From contig NZ_JBIGHX010000004.1 in NCBI RefSeq assembly GCF_043555885.1, positions 124,001-188,000 on the forward strand: a stretch of DNA of 64,000 nt, in the 5' to 3' direction. The notes below the pieces were generated by a model. That model was not told where the DNA came from and ran no database searches. It was given only the letters and a program-made list of their open reading frames with translations. The stretch is from Pelomonas lactea (GTDB lineage: Bacteria; Pseudomonadota; Gammaproteobacteria; Burkholderiales; Burkholderiaceae_C). The position numbers and the translations under genes were made by a program. Shown in pieces: positions 24,301 through 33,178 of the stretch (position 1 is the first letter of the stretch; every line of letters begins with the position of its first letter).

Positions 24301-27300
24301 CGCCGGCACGGCCGTCAACACGGCGGGCGGCCGCCTGCGGCTGCAGGCCGCCGGCGCGTTGACGCTGGGCCAACTGACTGCCGGCAATGCCGAGGCCTGG
24401 CTGCAGGGCACGAGCATCATCAGCGCGGCCGGTAGCGGCATCGACCTCGTGGCCACCGACGCCCGCCTGATCAGCACCGGCACCGGTGCATCGGACGGCA
24501 TCGGCAGCAGCGCCGACGCGCTGTCGCTGCAGGTGCAGCGCCTGGCGGCCCAGTCGGCCGGCGCCGGCGGGGTGTTCATTGGCGAGGCCGACGCGGTCAT
24601 CGTCGATGCCATCGCCGCCACCACCTTCACCCGCGTGCAGGCCGATGGCAGCCTGGCCGCGTTGACGCCCGAGGCGGAACTGCGCGGCATCGGCAGCGCG
24701 GCTGGGCTGGTGCTGTCGGCAGGCGGCAACCTCGTCGCCGGCGTCGCCATCACCGCGCAGCGCATGCGCCTGTCCGCGGGCAACGACCTGTTCGTGGGCC
24801 TGCTCAGCGGCGGGCTCACCAGCGGCGGCGTCCTCACGCTGTCCGCCACGCGCGACCTGCACATCCAGGACAACCTGAGCGCCACCGGCAGCCTGGATCT
24901 CTCAGCTGGCCGCGACCTGCTGATGAACCCCGGCACCAGTGCCACGGCGCAGGCCAGCTCGGCCTTCGCGGCCACGCGCGACATCCGTGTGGCCAGCATC
25001 AATGTCGGCAGCACCAAGGCGCTGACGATCAACGCCGGCGGCAGCGTGACCGACGCCGACACGGCGGGCGACAGCAGCGTCAACCTCAACGCCGGCAAGC
25101 TCGTGCTGCTGGCCAACGCCGGCATCGGCCAGGCGGGCAATGCCCTCGAGACCTCGGCGGCCTACCTGGGCGCGACGTCGGGCGCCGGCATCTTCATCGA
25201 CGAGACCGACGCGCTGAACATTCCCGGCGCGCTGGGCAACAACTTTGGCCCGGTGCAGCGCATCGCGGCCGACGGCAGCGTCGCCACCGTCACGACCACC
25301 GAGGTGCAGGGCCTGAACGTGGGCAGCAGCGCCCCGGTGGTGCTGCGCCTGCTGGGTGGCGCGCTGACGGTGGATGCCGCCGTGCAGACGCAGGGCGGCA
25401 CGATCCGCCTGGACGCCAGTGGCGCGCTGGCGCTGAACGCGAGCGTGGCCAGCAATGGCGGCGCCATCAGCCTGCTGGCGGGTGGCGCGGTGACGCAGGC
25501 GGCGGGCGGCAGCGTGAGCAGCGGCGGCGGCGCGCTGGATGCGCAGACCGGCGGCGCCTGGACGCAGGCGCTGGGCAGCAGCCTGTCCAGCGGCGGCGGC
25601 GCGTTGCGTGTCGCCGCCACCGGCGCGCTGGCGCTGGCGCAGCTGGACGCCGGCAGCGGCGCGATGAGCGTGACGGCCAGCCAGGTCAAGGACCTGACCG
25701 GCGACAGCGACACGGCCGCCGACCTCATCGCCGGCAGCCTGATGCTGCGCACCACCGGTACCGCGGCCACCGCGGGCGTTGGCAGCGGCAGCGATCTCAT
25801 CGACATCGCCGTGCAGCAGCTGGCCGTGGATGCGGCCGGGGGCGGCGTGTTCCTGGCGCAGCAGTCCGGCGCGCTGCAGGTCGGCAGCCTCGCCGCGTTC
25901 AGTGGGGCCTGTGTGCAGCTGGACGGCACGCTGGCCGCCGGTGCCGTCACCGATGCAGCCTTGGCGGGCGTGCGCAGCCCGGGCAGCCTGGTGCTGACGG
26001 GCGCGGCCGATGTGGCCCTCAATGCCGCCACGTCGGCCACCGGCGCCGTGCTCATCAGCAGCTCGGGCGACCTCGTCGTCGGCGGCGCGCTGGCGGGACA
26101 GATCGTGTCGCTGGCCGCCACGCGCGACCTGCTGCTGAACGCCAACGTGGCCAGCACCGGCAGCACCCGCAGCCTGGACCTGCGCGCCGTGCGCGACATC
26201 ACGCAGTCGCAGGGCGCCAGCCTCGCCACGGTCAACGGCGTCATCGCGCTGCAGGCCGGCCGCGACATCACGATCGAAACCCTCAACGCCGGCACGGCCG
26301 GTGCGGCGCTGATCGCCGGCGGCGCCATCGTCGACGGTGATGCGGCAGGCGACACCGAGACCGACATCACCGCTGCGTCGCTGCGGCTGAGCGCCGGCGG
26401 TGCGGTGGGCACCGCGGCCAATGCGCTGGAAACGGCCGTCGGCACGCTGAGCGTCAGTGCGGGTTCGCTGTCGGCGCAGCAGACCCAGGCGCTGGTCGTC
26501 GACCGCGTCGCCACCAGCCTGCAGCGCGTTGCCAGCGACGGCAGCACGGGCGGCGTGGACCTGGGCGCCCAGGAAGACCTGACCACCAGCGGCGGCGCGC
26601 TGCTGCTGACCGTCAACAGCGGTGACCTGACGATCAACGGCGGCAGCGTGACGACCGAGCAGGCCGTCACCTCCGGTGGCGCGCTGCTGCTGCGCGCGGT
26701 GACGGGCAGCATCGCCACGAAGGCCGGCATTGCCGCCGCGGGCCATGCCAGCCTGCGCGCGGGCGGCGACCTGAGCTTCACCAGCAGCGGCGACGTGACG
26801 CTGGCCGGCGCCGCCGGCCTGGATGCCGAGGCGGGTGCCTCCATCAGCATGGCCGACGGCAGCGTGTTCGCCAGCGGTACGGGCTCGATGCGGCTGGCGG
26901 CGGCGCTGAACCTGGCCGTCGGCGCGCTGCAGACCGGCGGGGACGTCAGCCTGCTGGCCCGCAACATCACCGACGCCGGCGGTGCCGAGAACGACGTGGC
27001 GGCGCGCGCGCTGCGTGTCGTGACCACGGGCACCGGCACGACGCAGGGCTTCGGCACCGGCGCCGCGCCGCTGCAGCTGCAGGTGGGCACGCTGGCGGCC
27101 AGCGTGGCCGGCACCGGCGCGGGCGGCTTCTTTGCGCGCGAGGCGGATGCGCTGGCCGTCGACTCGGTGGCCGTGTTCGTCATGCGCGTGGCGGCCGACG
27201 GCTCACAGGCCGCGCAGGCCGACGCGGCGCTGGCCGACCTGGTGTCGGGCGGCAACGTCGTGCTGGCGGCCGGTGGCAGCGTGAGCCTGGCCGACGGCGC

Positions 27301-29578
27301 CAATGCCGACGGCGTCGCGCTGCAGTCCGCCGGCAACGTGCTGCTGGACGTGGGCGGCGACCTTTCGCTGGCCGCGGCGTTGCGCAGCACGTCCGGCGCG
27401 GTCAGCCTGCTGGCCGCCGGCGGCATGAACTTGAATGCCGACGTGGCCATCACGCGCACCGGCCGCACGCTGGACCTGCAGGCCGGCGGCGCGGTGACGA
27501 TGGCCGCCACGGCCAACCTGTCGGTGGTCGACTCGGCCATCCGCGTGCAGGCAGGCGGCGACCTGACGGTGGGCGGCATCGCCGCCGGGCTGGGCCAGGT
27601 GTCGCTGATCTCCACCGGCGGCAGCATCGCCGCCGCGGCGGGCCATGCAGGTACCGAGGTCACGGCGGCGTCGCTGCGGCTGAACGCAGCCGTGGGCGTG
27701 GGCAGCAGCGGCGACCGGCTGGACACCAACGTGCAGCGCGTCAGCGCGCGCGCGGCGGGCGGCGGCATCTGGCTGCAGGAAGCGGACGCCATCACCGTCA
27801 CCGACGTGGCCGTCTCCGTGCGCCGCGTCAGCACGCTGGCGACGACCACCGCCACCGTCGACGACGCGACGCAGTCCGACCTCGTCACCACCGGCGGCAA
27901 CGGCAGCATCGCGCTGGCCACCACCAACGGCAACATCCTGTTCGCCGACGGCACGGCACCGGCCGATGGCCGCAGCGTGACGGCGCACGGCACGGGCACC
28001 GTGTCGCTGAAGGCCGGCGGCGCGACGTCGGTCGTCAACGCACCGGCCGGCACCATCGAGCAGCAGGGGCCGGTCGTCATCGACAGCGGCCTGAAGTTCG
28101 ACGGCACCGTGGCCATCACCGGCGGCCAGGGCGGCGGCCGGGGCGACGGGCCCATCACGGTCAGCGGCGCCATCGACGGCACCGCGGGCGGCGCGGCCGA
28201 CAAGCTGGTCGTGACCAGCGACGGCGCCGACGTCGTCTTCGGCGGCGCCATCGGCGCGACCGAGCGGCTGGGCGGGCTGGTCATCAACGACGCGCGCAAC
28301 GTCAGCTTCAACCAGGACGTGAAGCTGGCCGGCGACCTGACGCTGCAGGCGGCCGGCCGCGTCGAGTTCAAGGGCGGGCTGGACCTGAGCGCCGGCTCGC
28401 TGAGCATCGTCGGCGCGACGGAGCTGGTCATCGGCAACGTCGTCATCGCCAGCGGCAACGCGGTCATCCGCGTCGACGCGCTGACGCTGTCGGGCCTCAT
28501 CAGCGGCAGCGCCGCGGCCAAGGTGGAGCTGGCCGGCGCGTCCGGCGGCATGACGGTGGGCTCGGTCACCGGCACGGGCCTGGCACTGAGCGCCGCACAG
28601 CTGGCGGCGGTGCAGGGCTTCGGCCACGTGCAGCTGGGCCGTACTGACCAGGGCACGACCGCCATCGCGGCGGATGCGCTGGCCACGCTGGCGACGCCGC
28701 ACCTGACGCTGGCCGGTGGCACGCTGGCGCTGAACGGTGCCGGCACGGGCCCCAACGCGGCCGTGACGCTGCTGGACCTGGCGGCCGGGCAAGACCTGAC
28801 GCTGGCCGGCACGCTGGCGCTGACCACCGCGGGCGCTGACGTTCACGCGACGGCGGGTGGCGCGCTGCTGATGGCGGCCACCGGCCAGCTGGCCACGCAG
28901 GCCGGCGACGTGCTGCTGCAGGCCGGCGGCGACCTGCGCGTGGGCCGCATCGACACGCGCGCCACGGCCGGCGGTGCGACGGCGGCCGTGGTGCTGGCGT
29001 CCACCGGCGGCACGATCAGCGAGGCGAATGCCGACGGCGCTGCCGACGTGTTCGCCGACCTGCTGACGCTGCGCGGCCGCGGGCCGGCGCTGACCGGCGG
29101 CGCGTCGGAGGTGCCGGCGGCGCTGGACGTGCAGGCCAGCAAGCTGGACGTGGACGCGCCCAGCGGCGTGGTGCTGCGCGACAGCGGCAGCGACGGCCGC
29201 ACAGGCTTCAACCTGCTCGACGGCGGCCAGCTCTACCAGCAGCTGGTGGCGCTGGGCGCGCCGTCGCGCCAGGCCAGCCAGGCGGCCTCGCCGCAGCAGC
29301 CCACGGCCGCGTCGGCGGATGCGTGGGCCTGGCTGAACGCGCTGCGGCCGCTGGCCGAGTCGCGCGACACGACGCTGGCGGCCAGCGTGGCGGTGCCGAC
29401 GATGTCGGCGCTGTCCGTGGCCGCGTGGCGCGACGCGGCGCCGGTCTTCGCGGCCGACCCGGCACCGCTGCTGCCCAGCCAGTTGGCGGCGCTGCTGAGC
29501 CTGGACACCGCCGCGGCCGAGCCGCTGCCGCAGGATGCGGCGCGCTTTCGCGTCTGGACGGAAGAGCTGGTGCTTTGA
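21323..29578 (+). CDS. LEPR-XLL domain giant repetitive surface protein (paralogue of the upstream adhesin)
   Basis: 2,751 residues from a GTG start. Residues 34-42 read LEPRVLLSA, the LEPR-XLL signature found at the N-terminus of very large repetitive proteins of Gram-negative bacteria; it follows a short basic segment rather than a normal signal peptide. From about residue 145 the protein is colinear with the upstream adhesin from about base 14,630 onward, including shared blocks such as DTLTL, GGSLKI and VYGSTI. Residues about 645-2130 contain eight units of roughly 211 residues. The tail carries DGRTGFNLLD, a WLNALRPLAE block and the ending FRVWTEELVL, matching the upstream protein. No RTX repeats, two-partner secretion domain or sortase-type anchor is visible, so the export route is unknown. 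The adhesin role is inferred. Confidence 0.85.
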   Translation: MKLRSLLPRRWREAAPSTPLAIKPSARAWSLEALEPRVLLSADPVLGAVHLALMPVDGGDADVLANAYSAAPQVQSAGPTMHALAVTAPSGSFPNPYVDTSYSLDNDSLQVSGSVSITATAGNIKIGSAGHNDFLSGNSSATVDTLTLSATGNITINAEVNTAGGSTDLLSGLTVLAAQNVSFKEAVNIKGTVEIHASGTVTFDKPVTLSEGGSLKIYGASAIYFATTSRLDLTTPNGVTPGDLLLQADTLTLLTPSGRISGTGNATIMPTTAGYGMALFSAPGVHASSLTLDNTEMGTFGAFFQSFSFGRQTGGHADANSGAVWLGGTTDANALPWDSIKVYGSTIQVDDLSDSLSWLRLDPGGALTLDATSHVTIYNEVDAQTLNITSATGQIRQQDSVVDGAGRIGEALRGYTLTAQAATGVLLPNLELQTLDVVNSGQGQVTLGQNAARSNTTFLTDITGDLSVTRLEQTAVSGANGIALTTQAGSITLAAGGGNHISLAGTGALSLTALGAGSDINLLAPVSLVSGAATFSAADAFTSSAAGTITATGASAVGITSGAGALTLGAAVTTVGGTLTLSSGGALDLTGVTLDAGPGGAIALTSAGDLKVGVISAASSIALTSTGGAILDALAGNGANLVGDNAAVTLTAANGVGTGAAPLMTTIGSLTATVNGSSGGIFVSESTALSIASGGLTTAGSGAIVVRNASGDLTATGAVRANGTGHILLEAITGNLAVQSDVLAQGGSISLVAGAALSATGSAVRAQGVNQTLDLRAGTSFTQGGTTLLATANAAQRLQAGTAIALAGVDAGSGTVTVIAGGAVTAVSQTATVTAASLRVQAGAGIAMGAAPLQTKVANLAASGAGNLAFAEFDGVAVGSVAEVAVNRVGGTGTTTATTPAGALAGLFTSNGEIVLNTGAAVSLDSAVNATAIAGSHLRVSAGTTLAVNAAVSSTGGLVSLLAGGAITHAAAGSVTTAAQVIDEQAGGAITMAAGTAVNTAGGRLRLQAAGALTLGQLTAGNAEAWLQGTSIISAAGSGIDLVATDARLISTGTGASDGIGSSADALSLQVQRLAAQSAGAGGVFIGEADAVIVDAIAATTFTRVQADGSLAALTPEAELRGIGSAAGLVLSAGGNLVAGVAITAQRMRLSAGNDLFVGLLSGGLTSGGVLTLSATRDLHIQDNLSATGSLDLSAGRDLLMNPGTSATAQASSAFAATRDIRVASINVGSTKALTINAGGSVTDADTAGDSSVNLNAGKLVLLANAGIGQAGNALETSAAYLGATSGAGIFIDETDALNIPGALGNNFGPVQRIAADGSVATVTTTEVQGLNVGSSAPVVLRLLGGALTVDAAVQTQGGTIRLDASGALALNASVASNGGAISLLAGGAVTQAAGGSVSSGGGALDAQTGGAWTQALGSSLSSGGGALRVAATGALALAQLDAGSGAMSVTASQVKDLTGDSDTAADLIAGSLMLRTTGTAATAGVGSGSDLIDIAVQQLAVDAAGGGVFLAQQSGALQVGSLAAFSGACVQLDGTLAAGAVTDAALAGVRSPGSLVLTGAADVALNAATSATGAVLISSSGDLVVGGALAGQIVSLAATRDLLLNANVASTGSTRSLDLRAVRDITQSQGASLATVNGVIALQAGRDITIETLNAGTAGAALIAGGAIVDGDAAGDTETDITAASLRLSAGGAVGTAANALETAVGTLSVSAGSLSAQQTQALVVDRVATSLQRVASDGSTGGVDLGAQEDLTTSGGALLLTVNSGDLTINGGSVTTEQAVTSGGALLLRAVTGSIATKAGIAAAGHASLRAGGDLSFTSSGDVTLAGAAGLDAEAGASISMADGSVFASGTGSMRLAAALNLAVGALQTGGDVSLLARNITDAGGAENDVAARALRVVTTGTGTTQGFGTGAAPLQLQVGTLAASVAGTGAGGFFAREADALAVDSVAVFVMRVAADGSQAAQADAALADLVSGGNVVLAAGGSVSLADGANADGVALQSAGNVLLDVGGDLSLAAALRSTSGAVSLLAAGGMNLNADVAITRTGRTLDLQAGGAVTMAATANLSVVDSAIRVQAGGDLTVGGIAAGLGQVSLISTGGSIAAAAGHAGTEVTAASLRLNAAVGVGSSGDRLDTNVQRVSARAAGGGIWLQEADAITVTDVAVSVRRVSTLATTTATVDDATQSDLVTTGGNGSIALATTNGNILFADGTAPADGRSVTAHGTGTVSLKAGGATSVVNAPAGTIEQQGPVVIDSGLKFDGTVAITGGQGGGRGDGPITVSGAIDGTAGGAADKLVVTSDGADVVFGGAIGATERLGGLVINDARNVSFNQDVKLAGDLTLQAAGRVEFKGGLDLSAGSLSIVGATELVIGNVVIASGNAVIRVDALTLSGLISGSAAAKVELAGASGGMTVGSVTGTGLALSAAQLAAVQGFGHVQLGRTDQGTTAIAADALATLATPHLTLAGGTLALNGAGTGPNAAVTLLDLAAGQDLTLAGTLALTTAGADVHATAGGALLMAATGQLATQAGDVLLQAGGDLRVGRIDTRATAGGATAAVVLASTGGTISEANADGAADVFADLLTLRGRGPALTGGASEVPAALDVQASKLDVDAPSGVVLRDSGSDGRTGFNLLDGGQLYQQLVALGAPSRQASQAASPQQPTAASADAWAWLNALRPLAESRDTTLAASVAVPTMSALSVAAWRDAAPVFAADPAPLLPSQLAALLSLDTAAAEPLPQDAARFRVWTEELVL
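23250..28020 (+). repeat. Eight repeats of about 211 residues in the LEPR-XLL protein
   Basis: A recurring block of the form xLRLxAGxGIGxxxNALET, then V-x-x-L-A-A, then GGVFxxExDAL, then V-x-RVxxDGS begins near bases 23259, 23830, 24458, 25094, 25735, 26376, 27005 and 27668. From the second to the eighth copy the spacing is 628-663 bases, about 211 residues. Diverged copies occur in the C-terminal third of the upstream protein. Confidence 0.65.
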
Positions 29579-29585
29579 GCCGGGG

Positions 29586-29612
29586 GCCGACGCCGGCTAC
29601 GCCAGCGTCGGC
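29586..29612. terminator. Hairpin between the convergent adhesin and ROK genes
   Basis: GCCGACGC (29586-29593) pairs perfectly with GCGTCGGC (29605-29612) around an 11-base loop. It starts just after the adhesin stop and includes the stop codon of the convergent gene. There is no clear T run, so termination in either direction is only possible. Confidence 0.3.
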
Positions 29613-30733
29613 TGCGTGAGCCGGTAGCCGGCCAGCGCGGCGGCGCCGACGGCGATGGCATCCGCGCCGAAGCGGGCCACGCGCAGCGCCGGTTCGGGCA
29701 GGCCGGCGGCCTGGGCGTACTCCGCCAGCGTGGCCTGCACGGGCGCCAGCAGCGCATCGCCCAGCACCATGGCCGGGCCGCCCAGCACGATGCAGGCGGG
29801 GTCGTAGGCGGCGGCCAGGTTCTGCAGCAGCACGCCGAGGTAGCGGCCGGCCTGCGCCACGTCGGCCGGCGGCGGCGGGGCGTCCTGGCGCAGCAGCGCG
29901 CGGCTGGCGATCAGCGCCTCGGCGCAGCCGCGGCGGCCGCAGGAGCAGCGCGGGCCGTCGATCTGCAGCACCATGTGGCCCACCTCGCCGGCCAGGCCGC
30001 GCGCGCCGGTCAGCAGCCGGCCGCCCACGACGATGCCGGCGCCCACGCCTTCGCCGACGAGCACCAGCAGCAGCGGGTCGGCCTGGGGCGACGGGTTGAA
30101 CTCGGTCTCGCCCAGGGCGGCGACGTCGGCGTCGTTCTGCATGAAGACCGGCGCGCCGGCCAGCGGCGTGCCCTGCAGCGCCTCGCGCAGCAGCGCGCCG
30201 AAGGGCACCTGGTGCCAGTGCACGTGCGGGGCGAAGACGAGCTGGTCCCGGGCCTGGTCCACGCCGCCGGGCAGGCCCACGCCGATGCCGATGATCTGCT
30301 GGGCGTCGCCGCAGCGGCCGGCCACGGCCAGCATGGTGCGTGTCAGCGCCAGGATGCAGGCCTCGACGTCCAGCGTGGTGTCGTAGGCGGCGCTCTTCGC
30401 GGCCAGCACCTCGCCGGTCAGCGACGTCAGCACCACGCGCACATGGCCGATGCCCACCTGCGTGCCCAGCAGCAGCAGCCGGCCGGGGTCGACGAACAGC
30501 GGCGTCGGGCGGCGGCCGATGTCGCCGGTGACGAGCACCTCGCGCTCCAGCAGCCAGCCTTCGGCGATGAGCTCGCGGGTGAGGGCGCTGACGGTGGACT
30601 TGGTCAGGTCCAGCGCGTTGGCGAGGTCCACGCGCGACAGCCCCGGCTCCATGCGCAACCGGCGCACGATGGCCATGCGGTTGCCGCGCTTGAGCAGGGC
30701 CTGGCCGCTGGCGTTCTCGACTTTCATCAGCAT
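29597..30733 (-). CDS. ROK-family transcriptional regulator
   Basis: 378 residues, likely a sugar-responsive repressor of the xylose-type XylR/NagC class. The N-terminus (about residues 15-65) is a winged helix-turn-helix with SRVDLANALDLTKSTVSALT. The rest is a ROK fold with GxGxGLPGGV, QNDADVAALGE, GEVGHM and the zinc-binding CSCGRRGCAEA near residue 260. The kinase-type DxGxT loop near the start of the ROK domain is degenerate (TQVGIG), which fits a regulator rather than a sugar kinase. The ATG at 30733 overlaps the TGA of the preceding gene as TGATG, which supports this start and suggests translational coupling. It is the last gene of the aldehyde dehydrogenase/dehydratase/RraA operon and may control that operon; the ligand is not known. 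Confidence 0.85.
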   Translation of the reverse strand: MLMKVENASGQALLKRGNRMAIVRRLRMEPGLSRVDLANALDLTKSTVSALTRELIAEGWLLEREVLVTGDIGRRPTPLFVDPGRLLLLGTQVGIGHVRVVLTSLTGEVLAAKSAAYDTTLDVEACILALTRTMLAVAGRCGDAQQIIGIGVGLPGGVDQARDQLVFAPHVHWHQVPFGALLREALQGTPLAGAPVFMQNDADVAALGETEFNPSPQADPLLLVLVGEGVGAGIVVGGRLLTGARGLAGEVGHMVLQIDGPRCSCGRRGCAEALIASRALLRQDAPPPPADVAQAGRYLGVLLQNLAAAYDPACIVLGGPAMVLGDALLAPVQATLAEYAQAAGLPEPALRVARFGADAIAVGAAALAGYRLTQPTLA

Positions 30734-31443
30734 CAGCGGCCTTGCGTCGCCCGCCACGCGGCGAACAGCTCGGCCACGTCCGGGTCGGTGGGCGGGTACA
30801 GGCCCAGCACGCTGCGGCCGGCCAGCACCTGCTGCTGCACGAAGTCCTCGAACACGGTCATCTCGACCGCCTCGTCGGCGATCTCGTCGGCCAGGTGCGC
30901 CGGAATGACGATGACGCCCTCGGCATCGCCGACGATGACGTCGCCCGGGAAGACCGGCGCGTCGCCGCAGCCGATGGGCTCGTTGAGGGCGATGGCCTGG
31001 TGCAGCGTCAGGTTGGTGGGGGCGCTGGGGCGGGCGTGGTAGGCCGGCATCGTGTACTTCGCGATGTCGGGGCTGTCGCGGAAGCCGCCGTCGGTGACGA
31101 TGCCGGCCACGCCGCGCACCATCAGCCGCGCGACGAGGATGCCGCCCGCGGAGGCGGCGCGCGCGTCCTTGCGGCTGTCGATGACGAGCACGGCGCCCGG
31201 CGGGCATTCCTCGACGGCGACGCGCTGCGGGTGCGCGCGGTCCTTGAACACGGCGATGCCGTTCAGGTCCTCCCGTGCCGGCATGTAGCGCAGTGTGTAG
31301 GCCGGGCCCACCATGTTGGGCAGGCCCGGGTTCAGCGGCCGCACGTCCTGGATGAACTGCTTGTGCAGGCCGCGCTTGAACAGCGCGGTGCACAGCGTGG
31401 CGGTGCTGACGCCCATCAGCTTCTTGCGGGTGTCGGGATTCAT
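30733..31443 (-). CDS. RraA-like protein, possible class II pyruvate aldolase
   Basis: 236 residues, the normal length of the RraA/HMG-aldolase family. The family signature, GG followed about 20 residues later by R-D, is present (GGILVARL ... GGFRDSPD). Family members include RNase E inhibitors and divalent-metal pyruvate aldolases acting on 4-hydroxy-4-methyl-2-oxoglutarate. The gene lies between a pentonate-type dehydratase (10-base gap) and a ROK regulator (TGATG overlap), beside a dehydrogenase for oxo-acids. That setting favours a metabolic role, such as cleaving a 2-keto-3-deoxy sugar acid to pyruvate and an aldehyde, over RNase control. The substrate is inferred, not shown. Confidence 0.8.
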   Translation of the reverse strand: MNPDTRKKLMGVSTATLCTALFKRGLHKQFIQDVRPLNPGLPNMVGPAYTLRYMPAREDLNGIAVFKDRAHPQRVAVEECPPGAVLVIDSRKDARAASAGGILVARLMVRGVAGIVTDGGFRDSPDIAKYTMPAYHARPSAPTNLTLHQAIALNEPIGCGDAPVFPGDVIVGDAEGVIVIPAHLADEIADEAVEMTVFEDFVQQQVLAGRSVLGLYPPTDPDVAELFAAWRATQGR

Positions 31444-31453
31444 GTCGTCGTGT

Positions 31454-33178
31454 TCAGTAGATGACCGGCTCGGGCACCGGCGCGCCGAACTGGGTTTCGA
31501 GGAAGTCGAAGTCGCAGCCCTCGTGGGCCTGCAGGATATGGCGGCCGAACATCCAGCCGTAGCCGCGTTCGTAGCGGGCGGGGGGCGGCGCCCAGGCCGC
31601 GCGGCGGGCGGCCAGTTCCTCGTCGCTGACTTCGAGATGGATGGTGCGCGCCGGCACGTCGACGGTGATGCGGTCGCCCGTCTTCACCAGCGCCAGCGGG
31701 CCGCCGACGAAGGCCTCGGGTGAGCAGTGCAGCAGGCAGCCGCCGTAGCTGGTGCCGCTCATGCGCGCGTCGGACAGGCGCAGCATGTCGGTCACGCCAA
31801 GTTTCAGCAGCTTGGTGGGGATGGGCAGCATGCCCCACTCGGGCATGCCGGCGCCCTTGGGGCCGGCGTTGCGCAGAACCAGGATGTCGTCGCCCGTCAC
31901 GTCCAGGTCCGGGTCGTCGACGGCTGCCTTCAGGCTGGGGTAGTCGTCGAACACCAGTGCGCGGCCGGTGTGCTGCAGCAGGTGCGGGGCGACGGCGCTG
32001 GGCTTGATGACGACACCGTCCGGCGCCAGGTTGCCGCGCAGCACGGCGAGGGCCCCTTCGGCGTAGATGGGGTTGGAAAGAGGGCGGATGACGTCGTCGT
32101 TGAAGACCTCGGCGCCGGCAATGTTGTCGGCCACCGTTTTCCCGTTGACGGTCAGCGCGGTGAGGTCCAGCTTGTCTCGCATGACGTTCATCATCGCCGG
32201 CAGGCCGCCCGCGTAGAAGAAGTCTTCCATCAGGTAGCGGTCGCCGCTGGGCCGGATGTTGGCGATGACGCCGACATGGCGGCTGGCCGCATCGAAGTCG
32301 TCCAGCGTGACGGGCAACCCGGCGCGGCGGCTGATGGCAACGAGGTGGATGATGGCGTTGGTGCTGCAGCCCATGGCCATCGCCACGGCGATGGCATTGG
32401 CAAAGCTGCCCTTGGACAGCAGCTTCGCGGGCGTGAGGTCGTCCCACACCATCTGCACGATGCGGCGGCCGCAGTCGGCGGACATGCGGATGTGGTTGGC
32501 GTCGGGCGCGGGGATGCTGCTGGCGCCAGGCAGCGTGACGCCCAGTGCCTCGGCGATGCCCATCATCGTGGCCGCGGTGCCCATCGTCATGCAGGTGCCG
32601 TGGCTGCGCGCGATGCCGGCTTCCATCTCGGCCCAGGCCTGGTCAGAAAGCCGCCCGGCGCGGCGCTCGTCCCAGTACTTGAAGGCGTCGCTGCCGGAAC
32701 CCAGTACCTGGCCGCGCCAGTTGCCGCGCAGCATTGGGCCGGCGGGCAGGTAGATCAGCGGCAGGCCCATGCTGATGGCACCCATCAGCAGGCCGGGCGT
32801 GGTCTTGTCGCAGCCGCCCATCAGCACGGCGCCGTCCACCGGGTGGCTGCGCAGCAGCTCCTCGGTCTCCATCGCGAGGAAGTTGCGATAGAGCATGGAC
32901 GTGGGCTTGACCATGCTCTCGCTCAGCGAGATGGCCGGCAGCTCCAGCGGCCAGCCGCCGGCCTGCAGGATGCCGCGCTTGACGTCCTCCACCCGTTGCT
33001 TGAAATGGGTGTGGCACTGGTTGGCATCGCTCCAGGTGTTGATGATGGCGATGACCGGTTTGCCGATGAAGTCCTCGGCGGCGTAGCCCATCTGCAGCAC
33101 GCGGCTGCGGTGGCCGAAGGAGCGGAAGTCGTCCTTGGCGAACCAGCGGGCGCTGCGCAGGTCTGCGACGTTCTTCAT
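31454..33178 (-). CDS. IlvD/EDD-family sugar-acid dehydratase (pentonate dehydratase type)
   Basis: 574 residues, full length for L-arabinonate/D-xylonate dehydratases, which turn a pentonate into 2-keto-3-deoxypentonate in the cytoplasm. The three iron-sulfur ligand cysteines are present: C55 (DANQCHTH), C123 (GGCDKTTP) and C196 (HGTCMTMG). Their spacing (68 and 73) equals that which I recall for the Rhizobium arabinonate dehydratase. SDARMSGTSYGG near the C-terminus is also characteristic. The ATG at 33178 overlaps the stop of the upstream dehydrogenase as ATGA. Sequence alone cannot separate xylonate, arabinonate and related acids; the xylan setting favours D-xylonate, but no xylose dehydrogenase is in the window. 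Confidence 0.88.
   Translation of the reverse strand: MKNVADLRSARWFAKDDFRSFGHRSRVLQMGYAAEDFIGKPVIAIINTWSDANQCHTHFKQRVEDVKRGILQAGGWPLELPAISLSESMVKPTSMLYRNFLAMETEELLRSHPVDGAVLMGGCDKTTPGLLMGAISMGLPLIYLPAGPMLRGNWRGQVLGSGSDAFKYWDERRAGRLSDQAWAEMEAGIARSHGTCMTMGTAATMMGIAEALGVTLPGASSIPAPDANHIRMSADCGRRIVQMVWDDLTPAKLLSKGSFANAIAVAMAMGCSTNAIIHLVAISRRAGLPVTLDDFDAASRHVGVIANIRPSGDRYLMEDFFYAGGLPAMMNVMRDKLDLTALTVNGKTVADNIAGAEVFNDDVIRPLSNPIYAEGALAVLRGNLAPDGVVIKPSAVAPHLLQHTGRALVFDDYPSLKAAVDDPDLDVTGDDILVLRNAGPKGAGMPEWGMLPIPTKLLKLGVTDMLRLSDARMSGTSYGGCLLHCSPEAFVGGPLALVKTGDRITVDVPARTIHLEVSDEELAARRAAWAPPPARYERGYGWMFGRHILQAHEGCDFDFLETQFGAPVPEPVIY

Noticed and set aside
30734..31393. Frame fused upstream of the ROK regulator
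   Set aside because: It overlaps the RraA-like gene in another frame; the TGATG junction and helix-turn-helix position fix the ROK start at 30733.
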